Of a stretch of 64,000 nt of DNA, positions 50,899 to 62,117 are shown in pieces. A program made the position numbers and the translations under genes. The stretch is from Allodiplogaster sudhausi (lineage: Eukaryota; Nematoda; Chromadorea; Rhabditida; Diplogasteridae): assembly GCA_945643635.1 (NCBI GenBank), contig CALZFC010000021.1, positions 4,017,001-4,081,000 of the forward strand. The letters run 5' to 3'. How positions within the stretch are numbered: position 1 is the first letter of the stretch; each line of letters opens with the position of its first letter. The notes under the pieces are model-generated. The model saw only the letters and a program-made list of their open reading frames with translations. It was not told the origin of the DNA and did not search any database.

Positions 50899-53175
50899 TT
50901 ACAAGACAATATATATATATATATATCGTATTTTCTCTATTAGTTCCCCCGGGTGTTCTATTTTTCAATACCCTTGCGGGGGAGGGGCACTATTAGAGGG
51001 AGGGGTTCTACTGGAGGTAGGGGAACTATTTTTCAATGTGAGACATAAAAAAGTTTGATAAACTGTTTGTATCTGTTATTGTTAACAACGATGAAAAGAA
51101 AAAAAAAGGAGAAAAATTATATTGCTTTTTTTCTTCAGATTTCGCTATGACATATGCAGCGCGCGGTGATCTACTCGAGATGCTCAAGCGGGTCGGCAGC
51201 TTTGACTTAGCAGCTACTTGCTTCTACGCTGCCGAGGTTATTTTATGATTTCTCGTACTTGTTGAATTTGCTGCCTCCGTATCTTTCGCAGCATCTTTGC
51301 ATTAAAGTGTGTTTCCCCCGTCATTACTGAGCTGAACTCGTTCCGCTATAATGCTTGCTCATTTGCTCACAAATTGGATTTATTTAGAAGAGCGACTAAG
51401 AAGGGAGGACTTGTAAAGATTGACAAATGAGGACTATCAGTGTCATGAGGTTGTACACACCTCGAATATGCGTGCCATGCGCGCGAACGGATAAAGATAA
51501 TCAAGAATATGCCAACTAACGGCGAAATAGAAGTTAGTGTAGAAGGAGACGAAGAGCGGGAAAAGTGTGAGATTATATGTACATATGTATGTATGTATGT
51601 ATGAATGCTGCAGAGAGCGAAAGCCGGCTTTTTTCATTTTGCGTAATCGCTGCCGTGTTGTCATGTTTCTGCATTCCTTTTGCTGTGCCAGGCACCGCAG
51701 CTACCCTTCCGCACGCACCTCGTGTTTTCATGCATGTCTACTCATTTCTTGTTTATTCTTCATTCGCAAGAATCCATCGTCATCGCCGTAGCCATGTCTG
51801 TCTTTCTTGAACACTAAATCAATCGGATTTTACCGCGTGAGGCTTCGAAGGCACTTCATTCATTCATTCTTCTTCTTTCCTTGCTTATCAAAGAACAGCA
51901 GCCAATCGAACTTATTCGGATTCTTGCAAACATTATGAAGCGGAAAAATAAAGACTTTTTATCTCTTTCTTTCATTCAGGATATTGTGTTTGCAGCCGTG
52001 CAATTAATCTTGGAAGAAAACGAAAACCAACTTTTGATAAAATGTGAACGAACAAAAATCGGAACATCTAGCATGTTTTGACCTTTTTACTATGGAAAAT
52101 GGGTAATGTCGTTCAAATTCTCTTCAGACCTCGTTCATGATACAAATTGTATCAACCAACATTCAAAGTTCATTAAAGGAGCAGTTTACCGAATAATTAA
52201 CATATGGTTTAATGAAAGTGGATCTATTAGTTTCTGGCTAAAACATACTTCTAGAACATTTTAACCATTTGTCCGTACATTACCATTAAAAGCACGCAAA
52301 ATATTGTTCTGCCAAAATTTTTTACTGTAATTGTTAGCCACCCTCCAATTTTGCACGCTCTCTGTCCAGCAGAAGGGCCAAATATTTGAGGGCGCACATT
52401 CAAATGTCCTAATGTACTACTGTAGAATCATTCAGTGCGTGGTTCCTTTAAAGTTTGTGTATGCGGAACGAGATAGTATGCAAAAGTGAGATTGCAAAAG
52501 TACGAGAAGGAAGGCTGCTTGGGTTCTTTTACATGTCGTATCTGAATTTTACACACTATTGGATGGCAGAGACACAAAGCTGACGCTGTTTTAAAGTGTT
52601 AGTAAATTTGCTTTGAAGGCAGCCGATATTTGCCTCCAAGTGGGAATAGATTGTCTGCAGCTGCAGCCAATTTTTCCAAGTACCCGCGCGGACTAGTGGA
52701 TGGCGTGGTTGCCCTATCACTTGCAAGGGTTCAATTCTCAGTACAGTCAAGACTTCTGCAAAGATTTGACTGCGGTAACTTGACTTGAATCATATTTCAC
52801 ATTAAAAACTAAAGCAACTTAAGCTGAAATGGTCATAATTTTTTGTGAAACTGTCATCACTTTTATCAAGATCAATAGCACGGCAGGTGAATAATTTATT
52901 TGAAGCGATATACGAAACGAACTCGTCTATTATGAGCTAGGTGGGGATCTCTGGGTCGAATAACGGAGGGGGGGGGGGGTTCAAATTGCGTTTCCTAAGA
53001 TAATGGATGGAGATTTGAGTAGACGTCTGGTCTGCTTGCATTTCCTGCCTGTTTTTATCCTCGCCAAGCTGGCTGATTCTTTCTCGACTCTTGTTGCCCT
53101 TTGGTTAACTGCGTATCATCGTGTGCTACCTGCCAGTCATTTTAACACAAGTCAGACAATCGTCATTCTCGTTTC

Positions 53176-53215
<40 letters not shown>

Positions 53216-56200
53216 TTCTCCTTCATATCTCGTGTTCTTTCTATCTCTATCATTCAAGATATATCGAAGTTCAGGGAACGTGTAGAATAGACTTGAACAT
53301 TTACGAGCTAAAAGACTTGTACCATAGAGACGACACGCTATTAATGTTGGCCTGTCTTTTACTGGGTGGGTTCCGCCTTTCATGAGCCTTTCCCTGTTTC
53401 GTGACTTTTTATTCATTTATTTATTTATTCAATATATTAATAATAATGTGACAAGAATTGAAGATGTGTTCTCGACTGACGAGAAAAGCGAAAACACAAA
53501 TTGAAGAGATATATAAAAAGACCCAAGAGGACGATCTTAGAGAGAGAGGGAGAGAGAGAGAGACAGGAAAATATAAATTGGGGAGGGGAGAGGATACAGG
53601 AACAGCTCACCGTTCGTCTCGCGTCGTAATGGGGTGGACGAGATCCCGATTATTTCTCCACCTCTCACTTTTATTTCTTCCCTGTGTGTTCATAAATTAG
53701 ACAGAGAAGCGAACAAAGCAATAAAAAAAGATAAGAGATCCGCAAAATATATATGTATAGATATAAATTCTTGCAATTTAAACGAGGTAGCGCATTCAAC
53801 ATCTTGATAATAGTTGTAATATTGTAATTAGGACTAAGTCATTTATTATCAATATCGTTGTGACGGCAAACACGTTCTATGATCCTTATTATGATTTCAA
53901 CATAAATATTGCAGATCATTGCCGCCCTCCGCTTCATACACGACTGTGGCATCGCACATCGCGATGTCAAGCCGGAGAACATTCTCATCCTCGCTAATGG
54001 CCACATCTCTCTCACTGACTTCGGCTCGGCCAAGATACTCAACGAAAGTTAGGAGAGAGATGATGAGAATGAGAGGGCCTTTATCCTCTTCTTGTCAAGA
54101 CCTTCACATCATATCATGTATTCAGAATATATTTTTTTTAATGGTGTCTTGTTGTCAGCTCATAACAGCTCAACATTAAAGCCGTTAAAGGAAGTATCTG
54201 ACGAACGAAAAAACTCTTATATTCCCATATGTTCAAGTTAGGTCAAAAAGATCTATTAGAGGTGGTCCCGCTTTATGAAAATCAGTAGTTAGCCAGAAAC
54301 TTGCATTTGTTTTTTAATCCGGTAGAAAGCGACTCTGTCGATGTGCCCTGTGCGTCCTCAAAATCTACCGAAGGAGTTCCATCCTGTGGGAAGAAGAGGC
54401 AGTCTCTGCCCGTTCTGCCCGCTTGCCCCAATCATTTGAAGCGTAGTTTTATCAGATACTTTTTTTTCTTTCGTCGGATGCTTTTCTTAAATTGCCATAA
54501 TTTGTGCCAAAGAAAAAGTAATTTAGACATGAAAGGCTACAAATGACTACTTTCAAAATTTCTAGGTGATTATGGTTGTGAAAAACGTTGATCTATCTTC
54601 ACAGATAGTTCGCAATGGCTTCAAAAAGTAAAAAGTCAAAAATTTCATTTCGTTTCTATAACATTTATCTGAGATATTAAGAAAAAAGTTAACAGAATTT
54701 TGAACGGAATGAGAAGATGCCTAGAGCAAGAGCCTGCCTGTCTCCAGATGCCACGAGCATGCTGCCGCCCGACGATGAGCCCTTGTTCGCGGGTGCGCTC
54801 GCCATGCCACCGAGCACCCCTCCGGCATCCGATGACGAGGCCGACTCCGAGAACACCGAGGGCGGGCGAGCGCCGCAGCCCGACCAGCGACGCGCCACTT
54901 TCGTGGGAACGGCGCAGTACGTAAGCCCCGAGATGCTGCTAGGACACGTCGTCGGTCCAGAGTACGATTTTTACTTCAGAAAAGGAATCGATTTTCGGTG
55001 TTTGTGATCGAGAAAAGTATTCTTAAAGGAAGTATCCGGCGAATAATTATACAGTAGCGTTAGAGAACGAGTTTGAATGCGCGCGCTCATAAAGTTGCCC
55101 GTCGCTCTGTTGAGAGAGCATGTGAAATAGGAGGGCGGCTCTGACCTACCGTATAGATTTCACGTTACTTTTGCTTAGAATGTAATGGTAGAAAATCGCT
55201 CAAACTTTCTGTATGCATGTTTTACGCCAAGATGAACATGTTCATACAGAATACACTTAACTTAATTATTCCCCGGATACCTCCTTTAAGAAACTAGAAT
55301 GGTGAAAAACAGAAAAAAACCACGGCATTCGCGAAATTAAAGTCTTCTGGATACTAGATCAATATTTCTATTCGCCTATCTTCTCCAATATATTGTTCAC
55401 TTTTTTGTAACCGCCGACGCGTATTTCTGCTTACATGGCCTGCATGAGTCATTCGTACTTGTTCATGAGAACAAGATAAAGCAATGTAGGAGAGAGAGAG
55501 AGAGAGTAAGAAAGCGCGTTAGGGAGAGAGAAGGCCATTAAATCTTGGAATGAAGAATGGAGAGCAAAAACTAAGAATTAATTTGTACTAAGACAAGTAG
55601 TAGATAGAGAAATGCATAAAAGAGAGGAAAACAAACATGCAAAAAGAATAAGGCGATGCACTTGTTCTTCTCTTCTCTCACCTATAAAGATCCTCTCCTC
55701 TCTTCTTTATTTATCTCAGTATTTAAGTGACTAAATGAAGCATCTTTCTTGATTCATTCAGTGTCTGTTTAAATCTCTCCTTATCGCTTACTCTCTTTCT
55801 CTTTCTCTCCCTCTCTCTCTCTCTCTCCATTTCCTTCCACCATCAAGCAACGAAGCGAATAACAATAACAACCTGCCCAGCTGATAAAAGAATGCAGCGT
55901 TTTCTGACAAGTGCTGATAGGTGAATGCGAGAGAGCGACAGGCGAACAGCGAGAAAGATTGGTGAAGAAGTTTAAATTGCGGGCATATGATCATTACATT
56001 TTATTTGTCCGCCAATCTAATCGAAAGAGAGATGCTAATAAGAGAATGAGAGATAGGGATAGAGCGAGAAAGAAGGTGTTTTAGAGACAGGAGAAGTTAA
56101 TGTATGTAGGTTAAGAGAGGGAGAAGAATGGAAAGAGGCAGATTGATAAGGTGATATCCAGGTAAAGAAAGTAAAGAATGGATGAGAGTGGCCTTCCTGG

Positions 56201-59200
56201 ATACATTTATTTAGTGTCTTGGTGTAGCATATTTTCTAATATTTTAACGAATTAAAGAAAAAAATCCTAGATGTAAGCAATAGTGAAAAAGCGTAGTAAT
56301 CTTCAAACACAATGAGGGCGAATCAGTGCTATTAATAAACGAGATCTATGAAGCCAGAAAAAAGGTTTCGTTATCATCGAATCTGAAACCTTGGTCGGTT
56401 GCTTCTTTTATGCTGTCATATCTTGCAGATGCGACTTCTGGGCACTCGGCGCGGTGCTCTTCCAGATGCTCTCTGGCCAGCCACCCTTCCGAGCCGTCAA
56501 TGACTACCATCTCATGAAGAAGATTCAGAATCTCGACTTCAGCTTCCCGGATCGCTTTCCAAGCAAGCCCGAGGATCTCATTCGGAAACTTCTTGTCAGT
56601 ATCGTCATAAAAAAAAGTATGTTAGTGATTAAAGGAAGTATCCGGCGAATAATTTTACTGTAGCGCTAGATAACCATTTTGAAAGCACTGGTTCATTTTG
56701 AAAGCCTGTTGCTCGGTCGAAAGAGCAAGTGAAATATGAGTGCGGCTCTGACCTACCGTAGCTAATTTTCTACCCGTCATTTTTCATGTCACTATTGCTC
56801 ATTGTCAGAATGTAATGAAAGAACATCGCTAAATTTTTCTGGATATACATATGTTTTATGCCAAGATGAGCTGACCATGAGCCATATAAAAAAAGCTAGG
56901 TTAATTATTTCCCGGATACCTCCTTTAACAATTATGGACTATAACAAGATGCACTTCTTCTACATACACACATGCACTCCCGCCCAACATTTCAGGTACA
57001 TCAATTAATCAGATAAATTAGATTAATATAAATAATCTCAATTGATCTTTCTGCGATCAGGACGCATTTTAATAGAGTTTTCAGGTCAATCTAGACTAAT
57101 TCGACTCTTTTAAATGCGTTGGTAACGTTATTTTCTTAATACAAGTTGACACTAAAGAGAAAATTCATATTTTAGACAGAAACCCGTTTGAAAATGGCGC
57201 TCAATATGCTACTTACATGCGCAATGCGCTGCATTTTTTCAAACAGTTTTTTTTACTAAAATACTTTTATCGTTAGTGTCAAGAGACCGCAGATGACTTT
57301 TGTAAACCGAATAAATCAGCACGTAAGCATTCTTTTGGGGGTAATCAAGCGCGAGAAACTCAAAAATAAAATAAGAATTACAAAATTGTTCTTTGTGTCA
57401 AATGAGGGTTGGGTGTTCATCTACTAAATTCTGAGCGGGCCTTTCTTTCTATTGCGATAACAAATACATCATTACATGCGTGGGGACATTAATACATAAC
57501 TGACAATGCTTAAACGAAACACAAAAGGAATTATATTAAGGCTTACACACCTGCCTAAGTTGAATTTTTTTTGACTCTCGCTATTATAAAAGTGCTGAGG
57601 AAAAACTACATAAAATTGATATTAGCGATAACTTTACGATAACGTTGATATAATTCAACAAGAAAAAGGGGGTTTAAAATCAGCGAAAAGTTTTAACTCT
57701 AGCGTGTAAGTTTAGATCGATATTTCTGGTCTGGGCAACATTTATTCATCATAAAATCACTAAATTAATGTGAATAACAAAATAAACAAAAGTATAATTT
57801 ACTTGTGAAATTTAAGTTTATTCCGGAATAATTTGTTCCGAAATTTTCGTAATTACAAATTTGCAGTTCGAGGCCCAAAATGGTTTTGGGTCAAGCTGGG
57901 TATCTACGGTCTCTATTAGTGTCAGCTTGTTTTGAGAAAATAATGCTACCAACGTATTTAGCTGCGTCGAATTAGTCTCGATTGACCTGAAAACTCTATA
58001 GAAAGGCTTCCTGAGCAGTGAAAAATCAGTTGAGATTATATTTAGATTAATCAAATTAATCTGATTAGTCTATGCTCCTGAAATGTTGGGCGGGACTGTA
58101 CATACATAGCTGAAAACATTGATGGCATTTAGCCTTTAAAATATGAGAATGAGGGAGGCAATTTTTCCTCATGAAGATTAAACAAGTCGAGGAAAACAAT
58201 AGCCGTTACAAACACAAGTATTGAGCTTCACTTGAGAAACATGTGCACAGTTCATCTCTCAATAAAATTACACTAGTTTTCTTCAGAATTCTTTACAAGT
58301 GCATGTAGTTTTTCGTATTCGATTGATGTTGTCGTATTGCTTTGCAATGCAACTAAAATAGGCTACTGAAAGATTGTCTTACTTTAGAGGATTGATGGAG
58401 AGACACATATGAAAAAATAACATTGTTTGGAATAGTTCTTTTCTTCAACTAATTACTTTGCAGGTGATTGACCCGAAGGAACGGCTGGGCACACCTGGCG
58501 GGTCGCGCATAGAGGATCATTCATTCTTTGCGGCCATCCACTTTGAGACGCTGCCTCAACAGGTGCCTCCGCCGCTCGAAGACGGCGAGGACGAGGGAGA
58601 AACACACAGCGAAGGCATGCAGCACGAGACGGGCCTCGACGAACACGTCATAAATCGGCTCATGATGATGTCACTCGGCGAGAGCAGAAGGTACGGGCCG
58701 GATCTAGCAATCAGAGTGAAAATAAGTGCAAGCTTATTTCTTCATCACAATAACAATCTCTGAACTCCTTGAGTCTCAAATAATAAGGAAGAAGTGATAA
58801 AAATGAAATGGATGAATATTGAGCTGTGACATGCCTGTTCTGCCGGGCGTGCCCCTGGTGCGCGAGCGTGACCGCTTCAAGCAGCGTGTTAAGCCGCCAT
58901 CGGTGCCGAGGCCGACTTGCCCTCCTCTAAGTCAGCTACTTCCAGGCATGTTGTTCTGGTCCAACATAGATTCGACTGTTTGAGATTGAATTTGTTTACG
59001 CAGAACTTCTTTGTGCTTAGGATGTCAGCCGCTCGAAGCGGATGATGCCGACATTGGAAGCGCGGCTGATCTCATCGATCAGAAGCACACGCCAGGAGAG
59101 CAGCCGCCAGCTACGGGGCAACAGATGAGGGAGCTCAAGCTTCAGAAGCAGAAGACCGACCATCCATACTCGAAGTCAGCCAGTGGGAGGGACAAGCAGA

Positions 59201-60881
59201 AATATGGAGAGGAATGAACACTTTTAGATTTGTTGGCGATGACCAGCTCATTCTTCGATCTGGCTTGGTCGACAAGAAGAAGGTTTGCGCAAAATTTTGT
59301 TCTTATATCTGTATAAATGAGCAGATTCTGATAAAACAAGGCAAATGCTCGACATAAGTGAGGGTAGGAGATATGGAGAGAGTACGACAAAAGTAAATAT
59401 TGGAGAATACCTTAGGGTTTCTTCGCTCGCCGCCGGATGTTCCTGTTGACCGACCGGGCCCGTGTCATTTACGTCGATCCCGTCGCAATGGTGCGCAAGG
59501 GCGAGATTCCCATGTCACGCGCCATCTCGACGGAGGCCAAGAACTTTGGAAACTTCTTCGTGCACACGGTACGGCCATTTTATGTCCTATTTTGCTAGGA
59601 AATGCAGCATGCGACCGTATGCTGCAGTCCCTGTTTGCATATTAGCCGAGATCGTATCAACATGCCTCGAACAACGATTTGGGAGCAGACAAGTTAATCT
59701 TACCCAATCCGTTACATTTTGATGTAACAAGGCGATCTCCATTTAAATATAGCTGAATAAGTGTCACAGATTCATACATGAGAATTTATTTAAACAAAAA
59801 AAGTTCTGTCCACAGCCGGGTCGGACTTATTACCTGTACGACCCGGCGCGGACTGCTACTGAGTGGTGCGAGGCGATTGAGCTGCTCCGCGACAGATACT
59901 ATCGAGATCCGACGCCTGAGATGCTCGCCGCCATGGCGCTCCAAGCAGAGATCGACCAGGTTGGAAGCGGCGTTCTCCATGCAGCATTCAGATATTAGAA
60001 CTGTTGTGCAGTTATGTGTATACAAGTAGAATACGTGATTGTGGGATTCAAGGGAAACATTTTGGAAGCATTACCACTTCATTAAAAGAATGAGATTTTC
60101 GTCCTGATTCAGCACAATTTACAGTTGCCTTGATAAGTCTCACAATAGGTTTTTCTATTTGAAAGGAAAGATTACGTTTGAATCACGAATATGGCGACTG
60201 ACTAAAATGAATGCCGAACTTGCAGATGAACAAGAAGCGTCTGATGCCGCCATGGCTGCGCCGTCTGCGCGGCATGAAGTTCAATCCGGATGAGAAGGAG
60301 AGGGTTAAGGAGCTTAACGCCATCGATAAGGCAGAGAGGTTCCTTTTCTAAATATTTCCCAGTCCCCCTGAATACCCCACCACCGGGTGACACACAGGGT
60401 TGGCCGCTAGCAGAGAATATCCAGCCCGGCCCTTGTACCCGATGTCGGTGCCGGCACCTGCCCCGTGATCGGCCCCAGCCGAGAAGAATACAAAGCAGTG
60501 AAAAATATTGCGTTGGAGGAAATAATTAATCCAAAATTGTGAACATCCTTCATTTTACACGGTTCCCGGCCAAATGAGTAGGCCCTGGCCCCTTCCCTTG
60601 AGCTCGGCTCCGAGGAGCGGGGCCTGCCACCTTGTTGATATATAATAATAAATGTTCTCGTTGCTACAAAAATCAAAACTTTTATCCAGTCGTAAGTAGA
60701 TCACTTAAATAAAGCAGTGTGCATTAACATATTTTTATGTATACATACATATATTTATACATGTATTTGAAGGAAAGCAGCCAGGAAAGCGGCCATAGCA
60801 CAAAAGAAGGCAGCGAGTGAGGAGAGGAGGCGAGCGAAAGAAGAGAGAAAGCGCACGAGGAAGCTGGGACGCGCTGTCTAA
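46914..60881 (+). CDS. pdk-1: 3-phosphoinositide-dependent protein kinase 1 (PDK-1)
   Basis: The Ser/Thr kinase that phosphorylates the activation loop of Akt, SGK and related AGC kinases downstream of PI3K. Exons: 46914-47090, 48475-48558, 50344-50455, 51139-51236, 53915-54047, 54326-54442, 54748-54961, 56429-56594, 58464-58690, 58824-58930, 59021-59174, 59228-59282, 59416-59568, 59816-59959, 60226-60338 and 60773-60881; 720 codons read, phases consistent. Numbered from 46914: glycine loop GEGAFST (53-59), YAIK with Lys75, HRDVKPEN (172-179), DFG (192-194), T-loop Thr291 in [14 protein letters not shown], then FWALG and GQPPFRAV. About 85 Ser/Pro/acidic residues are inserted between DFG and the T-loop Thr. 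The PH domain runs about 531-640 ([48 protein letters not shown]). A Lys/Arg-rich coiled tail ends the protein. The N-terminus is missing or lies in another exon; the internal Met at 46,971 is a fallback start. Junctions around exons 6-7 are the least certain. Confidence 0.97.
48760..49060. repeat. Degenerate CTTT/CTTA repeat
   Basis: CTTTCTTACTTTC-type words fill about 300 bases of a pdk-1 intron. Confidence 0.9.
50865..50899. repeat. (CTAT)n microsatellite
   Basis: About eight uninterrupted CTAT units in a pdk-1 intron, followed shortly by a TA run. Confidence 0.95.
52173..52451. mobile_element. TTAAAGGA-ended short element, diverged copy
   Basis: TTAAAGGA...CCGAATAATTAA at the left and TTCCTTTAA at the right frame 279 bases in a pdk-1 intron. 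The termini fit the copies at 55,023 and 56,629; the interior is only weakly similar. Confidence 0.45.
52690..52745 (+). mobile_element. Possible tRNA-derived SINE head
   Basis: TAGTGGATGG (A-box-like) and GGTTCAATTCT (B-box-like) lie about 30 bases apart, as in tRNA promoters, but there is no folded tRNA around them. Confidence 0.35.
53435..53640. repeat. Dispersed repeat copy, matches 7,722-7,965
   Basis: Shares AATAATGTGACAA and TGTTCTCGACTGACGAGAAA with the copy in the receptor gene. It lies in a pdk-1 intron. Confidence 0.5.
55023..55289. mobile_element. TTAAAGGA-ended MITE-like element, copy 1
   Basis: Ends TTAAAGGAAGTATCCGGCGA and, inverted, TTAAAGGAGGTATCCGGGGA, both followed by ATAATTA; 267 bases, no coding capacity. 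Homologous throughout to the copy at 56,629, including GCGGCTCTGACCTACCGTA. Inserted in a pdk-1 intron. Confidence 0.9.
56629..56928. mobile_element. TTAAAGGA-ended MITE-like element, copy 2
   Basis: Same termini and interior as copy 1, 300 bases, next pdk-1 intron, starting about 35 bases after the exon ending 56,594. Confidence 0.9.
56976..58101. mobile_element. 1.1-kb element with long terminal inverted repeats
   Basis: The left end CCCGCCCAACATTTCAGG (56,980) reappears inverted at 58,080-58,097. The inverted homology extends about 200 bases inwards, including GAGTTTTCAGGTCAATC, GACTAATTCGAC, ACGTTATTTTCT-like and TGACACTAA. The interior has no transposase. It lies in the pdk-1 intron between 56,594 and 58,464, beside a MITE-like copy. 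Confidence 0.85.
60380..60660. repeat. GC-rich degenerate repeat
   Basis: CCGG and GGCCCC words with GGAGGAAATAATTAATCCA...TGAACATCC recur, degraded, near 18,660-18,800 and 22,560-22,660. It lies in the last pdk-1 intron. Confidence 0.4.
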
Positions 60882-60925
60882 GCCCCACAATATGCCATAA
60901 AAACATTAGCTATCTTTAAAGCTAT

Positions 60926-60931
60926 AAATAA
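60926..60931 (+). terminator. Possible variant poly(A) signal of pdk-1
   Basis: AATAAT 45 bases after the pdk-1 stop; no perfect AATAAA is nearby, so the call is weak. Confidence 0.3.
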
Positions 60932-62117
60932 TATATAATATATACATGTTTTATATATTAAATATATATGTATTGCTTTGTTTCGTTTTATCTTTCTTGC
61001 TTTGAAATATCTACTATGTAAATCATTTAATTCTTAAATTTAAGCAATCACTCTATGTCATTTGCGCTGTTATATGCATTAACATATACATATATATGTA
61101 TGTAAGTACATACATAAGCTATTGCCTCAGGTATTTTGAAACGTCTTTGAAAACGCAGATCCCTTGATCATTCATAATTGCTTTCCAAAAGACACGCTCG
61201 TTGTTCTAGTGATTCCATGCCGAGCTGTTCAGTTTCTTCTCACTGTTCAGTACATTACATTTCCGATGGAGAGTGCATTTGTATGTATTTAATTTTCTAC
61301 TTTGGATTCCACACTGATAATACTTTTGAACGAACTGTTCAATTCATTTATCTTTTTTCCACGATTGCAGCAAGAATAGATATCAATTCACCTTTTTGTT
61401 TCATGTACTTTTGTCACACGTCAGCCGCGCATTCAATGCCTTGACAGTTTTGAATCTTATTGTACCAACAGTTTAGAGAGATTGAACGCGCGGTATAGCC
61501 CGGCACTTACTTGGAGAGTTCATTCCTGTGTGAGTTTTGTCAAAACACTAGTTCTTATTCATCTGCATTGCAGTTTATTACAGTTTCGGTGGCTCTCCTC
61601 TTTAGATTCTCTCCTCTATCTAAGCATCTTTTTCGGAATGTTATCCCTACAAGTGGAGCCCTCATCGGCCTCAGGTCGCTGCCCTCTCTCGCCATGCTCT
61701 TCTCATCTTGTCCGCTATATTTATTTTTCAGCGCCGAAAAGACACTCTAATATGCAGTTCGTTGTATCGCCGCCATTGAGGAAATTCTTTATTGTTTGCT
61801 TTTCCTTTTGCTTTTTCTTATTGGCTGCACAGGTTACCAGAAACCTACTGCAAATGCTTTACTCTTTCATCTTACACGCGGAACTGGTTTCTGTTACTGG
61901 CATTTATTTTGCTTTTTTGTTTATTCAAATTTCTTTGTTTTCTGTGTGTTTCAGCGATTAGTTCATCTTGAGTACTACGTTCTACTTGTCATGTCGGCTC
62001 ATTTGAAAATGAAGTTAATATTAAAATATACAATTGATGGAACGGCTTAATTGCACTGAAAGCTAAGAGGCCTCTGATGACATGACTTATAATTTGGGAC
62101 CAAATAGAGTAGTGTTA
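60932..62117. other. Spacer between convergent pdk-1 and otopetrin genes
   Basis: TA-rich and ACATATGTATGT repeats at 60,930-61,120, then unique DNA. A 159-codon plus-strand frame at 61,482-61,961 has hydrophobic, AT-biased content, no splice context and no recognisable motif. Both 3' UTRs must end here. Confidence 0.55.

Noticed and set aside
61482..61961. 159-codon plus-strand ORF between pdk-1 and otopetrin
   Set aside because: AT-biased hydrophobic frame, no motif, several alternative frames open; antisense to expected otopetrin 3' UTR.
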